Below are positions 16,961 through 26,110 of a DNA stretch of 64,000 bases, piece by piece. The notes under the pieces are model-generated. The model searched no databases and was not told where the DNA came from. It saw only the letters and a program-made list of their open reading frames with translations. Source of the stretch: Frankiales bacterium (lineage in GTDB: Bacteria; Actinomycetota; Actinomycetes; S36-B12; CAIYMF01). The position numbers and the translations under genes are program-made. The stretch lies in contig WGLY01000015.1 of NCBI GenBank assembly GCA_016125335.1, forward strand, positions 183,267 to 247,266, written 5' to 3'. The first letter of the stretch is position 1. Each line of letters starts with the position of its first letter.

Positions 16961-18171
16961 CGGGACGTCCCGAGGTTGGTCCAGCGCGAGCGGTCCGGCT
17001 CGAAGGTCACGCGCAGCACCGAGCCGGACTCGGTGAGGTCGATCACCGCCCCGGAGACCTCGCAGCGGCGCAGCACCGACGGCAGCGCCAGCACCCGGCG
17101 GTGCGGCCCGAGGTCGACGACGAGGTCGCCGCCCTCGGTCACGGCGAGCAGCACCTCGCCGGCACCGGCACCCGGCACGGCGACGTCGAGGAACCACCGC
17201 TCGCCGTCCGTGCGCGGGCCGGCCGCGAGCCGCGGGGCGGCGAGGTCGAGCGGGTCGGCGCCGTCGAGCACACGGTCGGCGAGGGCGAGCAGCGCCGCGA
17301 CCCCCACCGGCTCGGTCTCGGCGTACGGGGCCCAGCGCACGGGCAGCTCCGGGAAGCGGTCGCGCGTGCGCACCAGCACCTCGCGGTGCCGCTCGGCCAG
17401 GGGCTCGGGCCACGCCCCCGCGAGGGCCACGCGGTTGACCACCACGCCGTCGACGTGGTGGCCCAGCATCGCGAGGGTGGTCCTGGCCCGTGCGGTCTCG
17501 GCCAGCACGACGTTCTCCGGGGTGGTCACCAGCCGCACCGCGGCACCGGGACCGGTGACGAGGTCGCGCACGGCGAGCAGGTCGGCGGCGAGCGCGTCGA
17601 GCGCCGCGAGCGCCTCCACGGTCGCGGGCGCGAGCCCCGCCGGCCCCACGAGCCGGGCGATCCGGCGGTCCATGGGCAGCGCGCGGGCCACCAGGCGCTC
17701 GAAGGCCTCCGGCAGGGCCAGCAGCCGCAGCGTCTCCGCCGTGGGCGCGCAGTCGACGACGAGCGCGTCGTAGCCCGCCGCCCAGCGGCGCACCTCCAGC
17801 AGGGCGAGGACGTCGTCGACGCCGGGCACCGCGGCGATCTCCTCGGCCACGAGGGGGTCGACCCCGGCGTCGCCGAGCAGCCCGGCCACCGTTCGGCGCA
17901 GCGACGTCCAGGCCGAGTCGAGCCGGGCCCGGGTGTCGATCTGGAGGACGTCGAGCCGCCCCGAGGCGCCCGGGACGCCGACCGGCTCGGCCGCCAGCCG
18001 CCAGTCGGCCACGCGACCCTCGGCGAGGTCGAGCACGTCGGCGACCGAGTGCGCCGGGTCCGTGCTCACCAGCAGCGTGCGGGCGCCGTCGCGGGCGGCG
18101 GCCAGCGCCGAGGCGGCGGCGAGGGTCGTCTTGCCGACCCCGCCCTTGCCCACGACCAGCAGCACCCGCAC
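16957..18171 (-). CDS. ArsA/GET3-like P-loop ATPase
   Basis: A 404-aa ATPase with deviant Walker A GKGGVGKTT (8-16), the ArsA-type STDPAHS switch, and VVDCAPTAETLRLL (Walker B region). The C-terminal 90 residues form a separate all-beta region resembling the HSP20-like extension seen in actinobacterial ArsA homologues (LDVAVPGAGAGEV...). ArsA relatives either energise arsenite efflux or target tail-anchored membrane proteins; no arsB or arsR is near, so a chaperone or signalling role is more likely. Conserved next to SRPBCC and acyl-CoA ligase genes in actinobacteria, from memory. Confidence 0.88.
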   Translation of the reverse strand: MRVLLVVGKGGVGKTTLAAASALAAARDGARTLLVSTDPAHSVADVLDLAEGRVADWRLAAEPVGVPGASGRLDVLQIDTRARLDSAWTSLRRTVAGLLGDAGVDPLVAEEIAAVPGVDDVLALLEVRRWAAGYDALVVDCAPTAETLRLLALPEAFERLVARALPMDRRIARLVGPAGLAPATVEALAALDALAADLLAVRDLVTGPGAAVRLVTTPENVVLAETARARTTLAMLGHHVDGVVVNRVALAGAWPEPLAERHREVLVRTRDRFPELPVRWAPYAETEPVGVAALLALADRVLDGADPLDLAAPRLAAGPRTDGERWFLDVAVPGAGAGEVLLAVTEGGDLVVDLGPHRRVLALPSVLRRCEVSGAVIDLTESGSVLRVTFEPDRSRWTNLGTSR

Positions 18172-18180
18172 GGGAGGAAC

Positions 18181-18633
18181 CTACTCGCGCGGGGCGGTGC
18201 CCTCCACGCGCTCCTTGAGGCCCCGCAGGGCGGTGTCCACGATGACCTTCTCGGCCTTGCGCTTGATCAGGCCGATCATCGGCACGCTCACGTCGACGGC
18301 GAGCTGGTAGGTGACGTGCGTGGTGCCGTCGCCGTTGTCGCGCAGCGTGTACGCGCCGTCGAGCATCTTGAGCATCGTGCCGGAGGTGAGCTTCCAGGTG
18401 ACCGAGCTGTCGTCGTCGGCCCAGTCGTACTCGAGCTCGTAGGTGTCCTTGATCACGCCGGCGTCGACCACGAACCGAGCGTCGGCCGGGCGCCCGTCCT
18501 CGTACTCGGTCAGGACCTCCACCGAGGTGACGCCGTCGCTCCACTGGGGGTAGGCGGCCAGGTCGGCGACGACCGCCATGACCTGCGGCGGGGTGGCGGT
18601 GATGTCGATGCTCGACTCGGTCCGATCGGCCAT
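18181..18633 (-). CDS. SRPBCC (START-like) protein
   Basis: A 150-aa single-domain protein with the lipid/polyketide-cyclase fold pattern (SSIDITATPPQVMAVVADLAAYPQWS near the N-terminus and a long C-terminal helix). Proteins of this fold bind hydrophobic ligands. It precedes the ArsA-like gene, with only nine bases between the TAG and the ATPase start, so they form an operon. Ligand unknown. Confidence 0.88.
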   Translation of the reverse strand: MADRTESSIDITATPPQVMAVVADLAAYPQWSDGVTSVEVLTEYEDGRPADARFVVDAGVIKDTYELEYDWADDDSSVTWKLTSGTMLKMLDGAYTLRDNGDGTTHVTYQLAVDVSVPMIGLIKRKAEKVIVDTALRGLKERVEGTAPRE

Positions 18634-18671
18634 GCGCGGGACCCTACTCGGTGCGGCCCGGGCCGGCCCGC

Positions 18672-19451
18672 TCACCAGGAGACGGCGAAGGGGCGGCGGC
18701 GGGAGCGGAAGTGCCCGACGTTGACGCACTCGGTGCGGCCCACGCGCGCCCGGCGCACCAGCGGCTGGTGCACGTGGCCGAACAGCACGAGCCGGGGCTG
18801 GGTCTCGCGCACGTGCTCGAGGATCGCCCTGCTGCCGTACTCGAAGCGCCGGGCGACCACGTCGTAGGTGAGCTCGGGCAGCGCGGGTGGGATGTGGGCG
18901 CAGAGCACGTCCACCTCGCCGAGCGCCGCCACCTTGGCGGCGAACGTCTCCTCGTCGAGCTCGTACGGCGTCCGCATGGGGCTGCGCAGCCCGCCGCCCA
19001 CCATGCCCACCCGCAGGCCGCCGATCTCGGTCACCTCGCCGTCGAGCACGGTGTGGCCCGGGCGCAGGTAGTCCGGCCAGAACACGGGGACGTCGACGTT
19101 GCCGTAGGTGAGGTACGCCGGCTCGGGCATGGCCGCGAACAGGGCGGCGTACTGAGCCCGCACGCGCTCCTCGTGCAGCTCGCCGCGGCTGCGGCCCTCC
19201 CGCGCGATGGCCTCGGTCCACAGGTCCATGGCCCAGGCGCTGGCCTCGGCGAAGCGCCCGGCCGTGCGCAGCTCGATGAAGCGCCGGGTGCTCTCGGCAC
19301 CGAACAGGTCCGCGAAGATCCCCTGCGCGGGGTCGTCGTAGTCCAGGTAGAGCACGAGGTCGCCGAGGCACACCAGGGCGTCCGCGCCCTCCCCCGCCCG
19401 GGCCAGCGCCTCGACGCTGCCGTGGACGTCGCTCACGACGTGGATGCGCAC
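18672..19451 (-). CDS. Calcineurin-like metallophosphoesterase
   Basis: A 259-aa enzyme with all the dimetal motifs: DVH (8-10) at the N-terminus, GD (30-31), GNVD, AHIP and the C-terminal GHVH. It is predicted to hydrolyse a phosphomonoester or diester in the cytoplasm; the substrate is not evident. It lies 38 bases upstream of the SRPBCC gene on the same strand. Confidence 0.9.
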   Translation of the reverse strand: MRIHVVSDVHGSVEALARAGEGADALVCLGDLVLYLDYDDPAQGIFADLFGAESTRRFIELRTAGRFAEASAWAMDLWTEAIAREGRSRGELHEERVRAQYAALFAAMPEPAYLTYGNVDVPVFWPDYLRPGHTVLDGEVTEIGGLRVGMVGGGLRSPMRTPYELDEETFAAKVAALGEVDVLCAHIPPALPELTYDVVARRFEYGSRAILEHVRETQPRLVLFGHVHQPLVRRARVGRTECVNVGHFRSRRRPFAVSW

Positions 19452-19509
19452 GCCACGACCCTAGGTGCGACCGCACCCGCGCGCAGTCGCGGCCTGCGCG
19501 GCCGTGGGC

Positions 19510-20145
19510 TCAGTGGTTGGTGAGCAGGACGAGCAGCGAGCCGAGCACGAGCAGGACGACGGTGACCGCCGCGGCGCCGCCGAGCATGACGCCCCACTTG
19601 CCGCCGGGGAGGTCCTCGGGGCTCACCAGGCGGCTGCGCGGCTCGGTGACGGCGAGGCGGCCGAGCATCTCCTCGGCGATCGCGTGGACCTCCTCGCGGG
19701 TCGCCTCGTCCGCGGTCGGCAGCTCCACGTGCTCGAGGGTGGCGACGTCGTGGTGCGACCGCGAGCCGGCGGCGTGCCGCCCGGTGCGGGCCCGGGGCGC
19801 GGCGCTCGCCCGGGAGGGCGCGGGCACCCGTTCGCGGCTGTGCCGCCCCAGCGGGACGTCGTCGTCCTCGTCCTCGTCGGGATCCGCGGCAGGAGCGTGG
19901 GCGGCGTGGGCGCCGCGGGCGTCGGCGACGGTCACGGCTGCGGGAGCAGACGCGACGGCCGGCCCGGGCTCGGCCGCCGGCGGCACCGGCGCGGTCAGCG
20001 GGCTCGCCGTGGGGGCTCCGGGCAGCACGCTCGAGGCGTTCGGGTTGGCCAGCCGCGGGCGCAGGTCGCTGTTGCACAGCGAGCACCAGGCGGCCGCCAC
20101 CGGCACGGCGGCGCCGCACGTGGGGCAACGCGACTGGATCGGCAC
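19510..20145 (-). CDS. Zinc-ribbon protein with C-terminal membrane anchor
   Basis: A 211-aa protein with an N-terminal zinc ribbon (C7, C10, C21, C24 in CPTCG...CSLC), a long Ala/Pro and acidic linker, and one hydrophobic helix at about residues 184-206 that would anchor it with the ribbon in the cytoplasm. The GTG start at 20145 is supported by GAGG five bases upstream and by the ribbon starting directly after. No function is known. Confidence 0.75.
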   Translation of the reverse strand: MPIQSRCPTCGAAVPVAAAWCSLCNSDLRPRLANPNASSVLPGAPTASPLTAPVPPAAEPGPAVASAPAAVTVADARGAHAAHAPAADPDEDEDDDVPLGRHSRERVPAPSRASAAPRARTGRHAAGSRSHHDVATLEHVELPTADEATREEVHAIAEEMLGRLAVTEPRSRLVSPEDLPGGKWGVMLGGAAAVTVVLLVLGSLLVLLTNH

Positions 20146-20200
20146 GAGTGCCTCATCGGCACACCCACCCCTCCCCTTGACCCGCCGCCCGGGGGCCCGC

Positions 20201-20698
20201 TCAGGCGCGGGGCGCCGCCGGCCCGGCCCCGCCGCCGTCCGGGTGCGCGTCCCCGGCGGCCGCAGGCCCGCCGGACGGCTCCGCCGGCGCGGGCCCGAGC
20301 GGGCGGGGCTCGCCCGGGGCGCGGCCGGCCTCGAGACCGTCCTTGAGCTCCCACACCGCGCGCTTCCAGGCCCGGGCCCGCCGGGCCCTCTCCCGGGCGG
20401 CCCGGCGCCGTGCGGCCGGTCCGGGAGCCGCGGCGTCCCCCGCCCGGTCGGCGGGGTCGAGCCGGACGTAGTGGTGCACGAGGACACCGTCGAGCACGGG
20501 CTCGAGCCAGATCTCCATCGAGCCGGCCCAGCGCCCGGACACCGACCACCGGATCCCGTCGAAGCCGCGGTCCATGAACACGCTCAGCTCGAGGTCGGGC
20601 CACCAGGCGCGCCAGCGCGCCGGATCGGCCACGATGCGGGCGAGCTCCGCGCGGTCGGCCACCACGAAGGTCTCGTCCACGAGGTCGACGGCCGGCAC
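20201..20698 (-). CDS. SRPBCC (polyketide-cyclase-like) protein
   Basis: A 165-aa protein: residues 1-90 have the SRPBCC pattern (LVDETFVVADRAELARIVADPARW and EIWLEPVLDGVLVHHYVRL), followed by an Arg-rich helix and a disordered Pro/Gly tail. It lies divergent from the acyl-CoA synthetase gene with a 117-base shared promoter region. In M. tuberculosis a similar protein (Rv2185c, from memory) sits beside fadD15. It may bind an acyl ligand. Confidence 0.82.
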   Translation of the reverse strand: MPAVDLVDETFVVADRAELARIVADPARWRAWWPDLELSVFMDRGFDGIRWSVSGRWAGSMEIWLEPVLDGVLVHHYVRLDPADRAGDAAAPGPAARRRAARERARRARAWKRAVWELKDGLEAGRAPGEPRPLGPAPAEPSGGPAAAGDAHPDGGGAGPAAPRA

Positions 20699-20815
20699 GC
20701 CGCGATCCTGGCACGCCGCCGCCGGTGCCACGCGCCGGCTTCCCTCGAACGAGCGCTCCACGGCGCCGGGGGCCCTACCGTGTCCGGGGACACCGACGAA
20801 CGACGGGAGCGCCAG

Positions 20816-22609
20816 GTGCACGAGATCCACGAGCCGCCGCTGGTCCCGGAGCCGGTCGCAGCCCGGCTGACCGACGACGTCGTCCGGCACGCCACCACGA
20901 CCCCGGAGCGCGTGGTCCTGTCGCGCCGGGCCGAGGGCGTGTGGCGCGACGTCACGGCCCGGGACTTCCACGCCGAGGTGCGGGCGACCGCGAAGGGTCT
21001 CGTCGCGGCGGGGGTCGGGCCGGGCGACCGGGTCGGGCTCATGTCGCGCACGCGCTACGAGTGGACCGTCGTCGACTACGCGATCTGGTACGCCGGCGGG
21101 GTCACGGTGCCGATCTACGAGACCAGCTCCGCCGAGCAGGTCGAGTGGATCCTGGGCGACTCCGGGGCCGTGCTGGCGGTGGTGGAGGCCGACCGGCACC
21201 ACGCGCTCGTGGACGAGGCGGCCGAGCGGCTCCCGGCGCTGCGCCGCACGGTGGTCGTCGAGCACGGTGGGCTCGACTCGCTGGCCGCCGAGGGCGCGCA
21301 CGTGGACGACGACGAGCTCGAGGCGCGCCGGACCGGGGTCGGCCCCCACGACCTCGCCACGATCATCTACACGTCGGGGACGACCGGCCGCCCGAAGGGG
21401 TGCGAGCTCACCCACGAGAACTTCGCCTACGAGGCGGAGAACGTCGTGGCCAGCGTGCCCGAGATCTTCACCGACCCCGAGTGCTCCACGCTGCTGTTCC
21501 TGCCGCTGGCGCACGTGTTCGGTCGCATCATCCAGATCGCGTGCGTGAGCAGCGGCGTCCGCCTGGCCCACACGCCCGACGTCAGCAACCTGCTCGAGGA
21601 CCTCGCGGAGTTCCGGCCCACCTTCCTGCTCGCGGTGCCGCGGGTGTTCGAGAAGGTGTTCAACGGCGCACGCCAGCGCGCCATCGCCGACGGGCGTGGC
21701 GCGATCTTCCACCGGGCCGCCGCGGTGGCCGTGGCCTGGAGCGAGGGCCTCGACCGTGGTGGCGCAGGCCTCGGGGTGCGGCTCCAGCACGCCCTGTTCG
21801 ACCGCCTGGTCTACGCGCGGCTGCGCACGGCCATGGGCGGCCGGGTGCGCTGGGCGGTGTCCGGCGGGGCGCCGCTGGGCGCGCGACTCGGGCACTTCTT
21901 CCGCGGCACGGGCCTGGTCGTGCTCGAGGGCTACGGGCTCACCGAGACCGCGGGAGCCACCACGGTGAACCGTCCCCGGCTGCTGCGGATCGGCTCGGTG
22001 GGCCGGCCGTTCCCGGGCGCCTCCGTGCGCATCGCCGACGACGGCGAGGTGCTGCTCTCCGGCCGCCACGTGTTCCGCGGCTACTGGGCCAACCCGCAGG
22101 CGACGGCGGAGGCGATCGACGCCGACGGCTGGTTCCACAGCGGCGACCTCGGCGCGCTCGACGACGACGGCTACCTGTCGATCACCGGGCGCAAGAAGGA
22201 GATCCTGGTGACCGCGGGCGGCAAGAACGTCGCCCCTGCGGTGCTCGAGGACCGGCTGCGCAGCCACTGGATCGTCGGCCAGTGCATGGTGGTGGGCGAC
22301 GCGCGGCCCTACGTGGCCGCGCTCGTCACCATCGACCCCGAGTCCTTCCCGGTGTGGAGGAGCGAGCACGGCAAGGACCCGGCGGCGGAGGTCGCCGACC
22401 TGGCCGAGGACCCCGACCTGCGGGCCACCGTGCAGCACGCCGTGGACGACGCCAACCGCGCCGTGTCGCAGGCCGAGTCCATCCGCAGGTTCCGGATCGT
22501 CCCCGGCGACTGGACCGAGGAGGGCGGCCAGCTCACGCCGTCGATGAAGCTCAAGCGCGACGTGGTGATGAAGGAGCTCGCCGGCGAGGTGGAGTCGCTC
22601 TACTCCTAG
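20816..22609 (+). CDS. fadD15: Long-chain acyl-CoA synthetase (FadD15-like)
   Basis: A 597-aa AMP-forming ligase. YTSGTTGRPKG (185-195) is the phosphate-binding P-loop; EGYGLTET, DGWFHSGDLG and ITGRKKEILVTAGGKNV are the adenylation and hinge motifs; SMKLKRD holds the catalytic C-terminal Lys. It activates fatty acids to acyl-CoA. The GTG at 20816 has GGGAG upstream; the much longer in-frame extension reads antisense to other genes and is rejected. Probably feeds lipid synthesis or beta-oxidation. Confidence 0.94.
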   Translation: MHEIHEPPLVPEPVAARLTDDVVRHATTTPERVVLSRRAEGVWRDVTARDFHAEVRATAKGLVAAGVGPGDRVGLMSRTRYEWTVVDYAIWYAGGVTVPIYETSSAEQVEWILGDSGAVLAVVEADRHHALVDEAAERLPALRRTVVVEHGGLDSLAAEGAHVDDDELEARRTGVGPHDLATIIYTSGTTGRPKGCELTHENFAYEAENVVASVPEIFTDPECSTLLFLPLAHVFGRIIQIACVSSGVRLAHTPDVSNLLEDLAEFRPTFLLAVPRVFEKVFNGARQRAIADGRGAIFHRAAAVAVAWSEGLDRGGAGLGVRLQHALFDRLVYARLRTAMGGRVRWAVSGGAPLGARLGHFFRGTGLVVLEGYGLTETAGATTVNRPRLLRIGSVGRPFPGASVRIADDGEVLLSGRHVFRGYWANPQATAEAIDADGWFHSGDLGALDDDGYLSITGRKKEILVTAGGKNVAPAVLEDRLRSHWIVGQCMVVGDARPYVAALVTIDPESFPVWRSEHGKDPAAEVADLAEDPDLRATVQHAVDDANRAVSQAESIRRFRIVPGDWTEEGGQLTPSMKLKRDVVMKELAGEVESLYS

Positions 22610-22654
22610 CCGGCGGTCGGGGCCGCTGCCGGGCGGACCCGCCGCGACCGCCGG
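22610..22654 (+). terminator. Candidate terminator after the acyl-CoA synthetase gene
   Basis: A perfect 10-bp stem (CCGGCGGTCG / CGACCGCCGG) begins at the base after the stop codon and encloses a smaller nested GC hairpin. No T-tract. Confidence 0.5.
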
Positions 22655-22724
22655 TCACCCGATCGGGGCAGCGCGTCCCCGCGCCCGGCACGCGCGGGCG
22701 GGCGCGACACGGCACCCTGGTCCG

Positions 22725-23465
22725 GTGAGCACACCGACCGACCGGGTCCCGGCGTCCGGCAGCGCCCTCGTGGACGTGCGCGGGCTGGTCGTGGAGTTCG
22801 GCAGCGTGCGCGCGGTGGACGCGCTCGACCTGCGGGTGACGGCGGGCGCCTCCGTGGCGCTCGTGGGACGCAACGGCGCGGGCAAGTCCACGAGCCTGCG
22901 CGTGCTGGCCGGCGTGCTGCCGCCGTCGGACGGCGAGATCCGCGTGGCCGGGGTCGACGCGCGACGCGAGCCGCGCCGGGCCCGGGAGGTCGTGGGCTAC
23001 TGCCCGGACGTCGGCGGCCTGATCCCGCGGGCCACGCCGTGGGAGCACCTCCAGCTCGCCGCGAGCCTGCGCGGCATGGCGCCCGGCTGGGAGGACCGCG
23101 CGCGCGACCTGCTCGAGCGCTTCGACCTCGCCGGCGCGGCCGACCGCGTGACCTCCGGCTTCTCCCACGGCATGGGACGCCGGCTCTCCGTGCTCCTCGC
23201 GGCGTTCCACGAGCCCGCCGTGCTGCTGCTCGACGAGCCGTTCGACGGCGTGGACCCGCTCGGCGTCGAGGCGACGCTCGAGGAGGTGCGTCGCGCCCGG
23301 CTGCGCGGGGCCGCCGTGCTGGTCTCGACGCACCTGCTCTCGCTGGCGGTGGCCGCCTGCGACGAGGCGGTCGTGCTGCGCACGGGGCGGGTTGTGTCCG
23401 CCTCGCCGTCCTCGGAGCTGGCCGGGGAGGCAGGCGCCGAGCGCTACCGCGAGCTGCTGCGGTGA
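22725..23465 (+). CDS. ABC transporter ATP-binding protein
   Basis: A 246-aa ABC ATPase: Walker A GRNGAGKST (48-56), Walker B LLLDEP (D170, E171) and H-loop STHLL. The signature motif is SGFSHGM (144-150), away from the usual LSGGQ, as in some ABC-2 type exporters. The GTG start lies in a spot with no strong ribosome site. It pairs with the permease seven bases downstream; the substrate is not predictable. Confidence 0.92.
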   Translation: MSTPTDRVPASGSALVDVRGLVVEFGSVRAVDALDLRVTAGASVALVGRNGAGKSTSLRVLAGVLPPSDGEIRVAGVDARREPRRAREVVGYCPDVGGLIPRATPWEHLQLAASLRGMAPGWEDRARDLLERFDLAGAADRVTSGFSHGMGRRLSVLLAAFHEPAVLLLDEPFDGVDPLGVEATLEEVRRARLRGAAVLVSTHLLSLAVAACDEAVVLRTGRVVSASPSSELAGEAGAERYRELLR

Positions 23466-23472
23466 GCCGCGC

Positions 23473-25035
23473 ATGAGCCGGGGCCAGGCCGGGGCGCTGT
23501 TCGCCCTGCGGTGGCGGATGGTGCGCTCGCCCGCGGTCCGCGCCGGCCTGCTGGTGCTGGCCGTCGTGTCGCTGGTGACCCTCGTGGCGCTCGCCGTCGC
23601 GGCGGCCGGCGTCCCGCTCGGGCGGCTGGTGAGCACCGGCCCCTCGGCGGAGGACCTGCTGCGCGCGGGGGTGCCGGTGGACCGCACGGGCGAGGTCCGC
23701 GCGCTGCTGCCGTCGGCGATGCTCGCGTTCGCGCTGTTCTCGGTGATCGCGCCGCTCGCGGCGGGCGGCGGCACCGAGCTGATCCCCGAGTCCGAGCTCG
23801 TCGCCTACCCCGTGCGGGTGCCCACGATCGTGCGGCTCTCGCTGGCGCTCACGCCGCTGAACATCGCCTGGTACTTCCAGGTGTTCCTGCTCGTGGGGGC
23901 CACGTCGTACGCCGTGCGCGGCGAGCTCGGCCCGCTGCCGCCGCTCGGTGTGCTGGTGCTGTTCCTCGTCGCGTGCACCACCGTGGGCCACGCCCTGGGC
24001 TGGGCCCTCGTCGGCGTGCGGCGCACGCGCCGCGGCCGCGTGGCCACGTGGACCCTGCTGGGCCTGCTGCTGGGGTACGGCGCGGTGCTCGCGACCACCG
24101 GCCGGCTGACCGGCCTGCTCGACCGTGCGCCCACCGTGAGCGTCCTGGTCTCCGAGCTCGACGCCGCGCAGGGCCGCAGCGAGGCGCTGCCGACCGTGGC
24201 CGTGCTCCTCGTCGTCGCCGTGGCGGGCTACCTCGCCGCCGTCCGCCTGGCCGCCTGGGCGCTGCGCCGGCCCGGCGACCGCGGCACCGACGGGCCGCTG
24301 GCCCGGCCCGTGCGGAGGCGGGCGCAGCGCGACTCCGCCCTCGCCGCCCTCGTGGCCGTCGACCGCGCGTCGGTGTGGCGCTCCCCGCCGCTGCGGCGCG
24401 GGCTGGTGATCCTGGCGCTGCTGCCGGTCGCCGCGGCCGCGGTGGCGAGCCTGCCGTGGTCGTCGATCGCGCTGCTGCCCCCGCTGGTGTCCTCCGGCGC
24501 CGCGCTGCTCTTCGGCGTCAACGCCCTGGCCCTGGACGGCTCGGGGGCCACCTGGGTCGCGACCATGCCGCACGACCCGGCCCTCGTGCTGCGCAGCAAG
24601 GCGCGCGTGGTGCTCGAGGTCGTGGGCGGCGCCGTGGCGCTGGTGCTGGTCGGCTCGTCGGTGCGCGCGGCCAGCGCGCCGACCGCCGTCGACCTGCTGT
24701 GCGCCGTCGGCGCGTCCGCGAGCTGCGTCGCGATCGTGGTGGTCACCTGCCTCAAGCTCTCGGTGACCCGCCCGCACCGCGCCGAGCTGCGCAGCGCCCG
24801 CGACACCCCCGCCCCGCCCGGGTCGATGGCCGTCTACTCCGCGCGGCTGGCCGGCGTGACGACGCTGGTCGGCCTGGTGTTCTCCCTCGCCACCTTCGGC
24901 GACAGCCCCCTGCTGCCCGTGCTGGTGACGGTCGCCCTCGTCGCGTGGTCGGCGGCCACCTGGCTGCGCGTGCGGCGGATGTGGGCCGACGACGTGCGCC
25001 GCGCCGGCGTCGTGGCCACCGTCTCGGCCGGCTGA
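23473..25035 (+). CDS. Multi-spanning ABC exporter permease
   Basis: A 520-aa protein with roughly ten to twelve hydrophobic segments and few conserved residues. The two halves (1-275 and 300-520) each start with a short basic stretch followed by a membrane pair, giving the look of an internal duplication. ATG at 23473 lies seven bases after the ATPase stop. Such large permeases with one ATPase are typical of ABC-2-like exporters of actinobacteria; cargo unknown. Confidence 0.82.
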   Translation: MSRGQAGALFALRWRMVRSPAVRAGLLVLAVVSLVTLVALAVAAAGVPLGRLVSTGPSAEDLLRAGVPVDRTGEVRALLPSAMLAFALFSVIAPLAAGGGTELIPESELVAYPVRVPTIVRLSLALTPLNIAWYFQVFLLVGATSYAVRGELGPLPPLGVLVLFLVACTTVGHALGWALVGVRRTRRGRVATWTLLGLLLGYGAVLATTGRLTGLLDRAPTVSVLVSELDAAQGRSEALPTVAVLLVVAVAGYLAAVRLAAWALRRPGDRGTDGPLARPVRRRAQRDSALAALVAVDRASVWRSPPLRRGLVILALLPVAAAAVASLPWSSIALLPPLVSSGAALLFGVNALALDGSGATWVATMPHDPALVLRSKARVVLEVVGGAVALVLVGSSVRAASAPTAVDLLCAVGASASCVAIVVVTCLKLSVTRPHRAELRSARDTPAPPGSMAVYSARLAGVTTLVGLVFSLATFGDSPLLPVLVTVALVAWSAATWLRVRRMWADDVRRAGVVATVSAG

Positions 25036-25347
25036 CGGCCCGCCGGAAGGACGTTCGGCGCCCGGCGGAGGCCGAGGGTCCTGCGACCACCGTCAGTCAC
25101 GGAGCGTCATACGAACGGATGAAACACCCCGCCGAACGTCCCGACGCCGCGCCTGGATCTTCCGTCCCGGTCACGGAGGGCTACTAATGGACCGGGAGCA
25201 GACCACGGGTGTCCGCTCCGCCGGGGGTCCGCCCCCGGGGTCCGGGATCGGTGTCGCGGGACCGCGGCCGGGACCGGGCCCGGGGGGCCGGTGCCCCGGT
25301 GTCCGATCCGCACCGCGTCCCGCGCGGTCGCACGAGCCGAGGTCCTC
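25036..25347 (+). promoter_or_regulatory. 312-base leader region of the tad operon
   Basis: There is no convincing gene between the permease and cpaB. The stretch contains a patch of lower GC around 25101-25130, a well-formed ribosome site (GGAGGG, 25176-25181) before an ATG at 25187 that opens a 66-codon Pro/Gly-rich frame overlapping cpaB by 40 bases, and a strong hairpin at 25221-25238 (CCGGGGG-TCCG-CCCCCGG). A leader peptide plus hairpin would be compatible with attenuation of the pilus operon. The parts are seen; the regulatory role is inferred and the small frame may not be translated. Confidence 0.35.
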
Positions 25348-26100
25348 ATGGGTCGACGTACGCTGCTCCTCGTCGCCGCGCTGGTGATCGCCGCGCTGGG
25401 GACCGTCCTGGTGTTCCTGTACGCGCAGAACGCGAAGAACGCCGCCCAGGAGGGCCAGGCGCTGGTCAAGGTCCTGGTCGCCAAGACCCAGATCGAGACC
25501 GGCACCACCGGTGCCACCGCCTCCTCGAACGGCGCGTTCGAGGAGGCGCAGGTGCCGCAGAGCACGGTCGTGCCCGGCGCCCTGTCCGACGCCTCGTCGA
25601 TCGCCAATCTCGTCGCGGTCGTGCCGGTGTTCCCCGGCCAGCAGATCCTCGGGCAGCAGTGGGGCGCGGTGGCGCAGACCTCCGGCCTCGCGCTCCCGGC
25701 CGGCACCGTGGCGGTCTCCGTGCAGCTCGACGACCCGCAGCGCGTCGCCGGGTTCGTCTCCCCCGGGTCGAACGTCACGATCTTCACCTACGCCGCGGAC
25801 GGCACCAAGGACGGCGTGCGCGCCCTGCTGACGCACGTGCCCGTCGTGGCCGTGGGCCCCACCACCGTGGTGTCGCGCACCACCGCGAGCAGCGACCAGA
25901 CGCAGCCGAGCAACACCGAGCAGATCCCCACCGCGATCCTCACCCTCGCGGTGAGCCAGCAGCAGGCGGAGAAGATCATCTTCGCCTCCGGGAAGGTCTC
26001 GGCCACCCAGTACGCCGGTCTCTGGTTCGCCCTGGAGGACAAGAACTCCAAGGTGGCCCAGGGCGATCCCGGCGTCACCTCCAAGAACCTCTTCGGCTGA
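25348..26100 (+). CDS. cpaB: CpaB/RcpC-like Flp pilus assembly protein
   Basis: A 250-aa protein with an N-terminal membrane helix (about 5-24) and an exported SAF/CpaB domain (VAVVPVFPGQQIL, GTVAVSVQLDDPQRVAGFVSPGSNV). CpaB proteins sit on the outer face of the membrane and assist Flp pilus assembly; in diderms they work with a secretin, absent here as expected for a monoderm. ATG 25348 is supported by GAGG upstream and by the basic residues before the helix. First gene of a tightly spaced operon. Confidence 0.88.
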   Translation: MGRRTLLLVAALVIAALGTVLVFLYAQNAKNAAQEGQALVKVLVAKTQIETGTTGATASSNGAFEEAQVPQSTVVPGALSDASSIANLVAVVPVFPGQQILGQQWGAVAQTSGLALPAGTVAVSVQLDDPQRVAGFVSPGSNVTIFTYAADGTKDGVRALLTHVPVVAVGPTTVVSRTTASSDQTQPSNTEQIPTAILTLAVSQQQAEKIIFASGKVSATQYAGLWFALEDKNSKVAQGDPGVTSKNLFG

Positions 26101-26110
26101 TCGCGCCGAC

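Noticed and set aside
16957..18171. Arsenic resistance operon
   Set aside because: No arsenite pump, ArsC or ArsR lies nearby; the ATPase is better described as ArsA/GET3-like.
14617..18867. Open frame of 1416 codons on the plus strand
   Set aside because: It is antisense to tadE, glucokinase, the ArsA-like and SRPBCC genes, which have clear motifs; composition is non-protein-like.
25036..25347. tRNA or other structured RNA gene in the tad leader
   Set aside because: No cloverleaf or conserved TψC-type motif is visible; the GC hairpin alone is not diagnostic.
25187..25387. 66-codon frame with good ribosome site as a real gene
   Set aside because: Composition is low-complexity Pro/Gly/Arg and it overlaps cpaB; kept only as a possible leader peptide.
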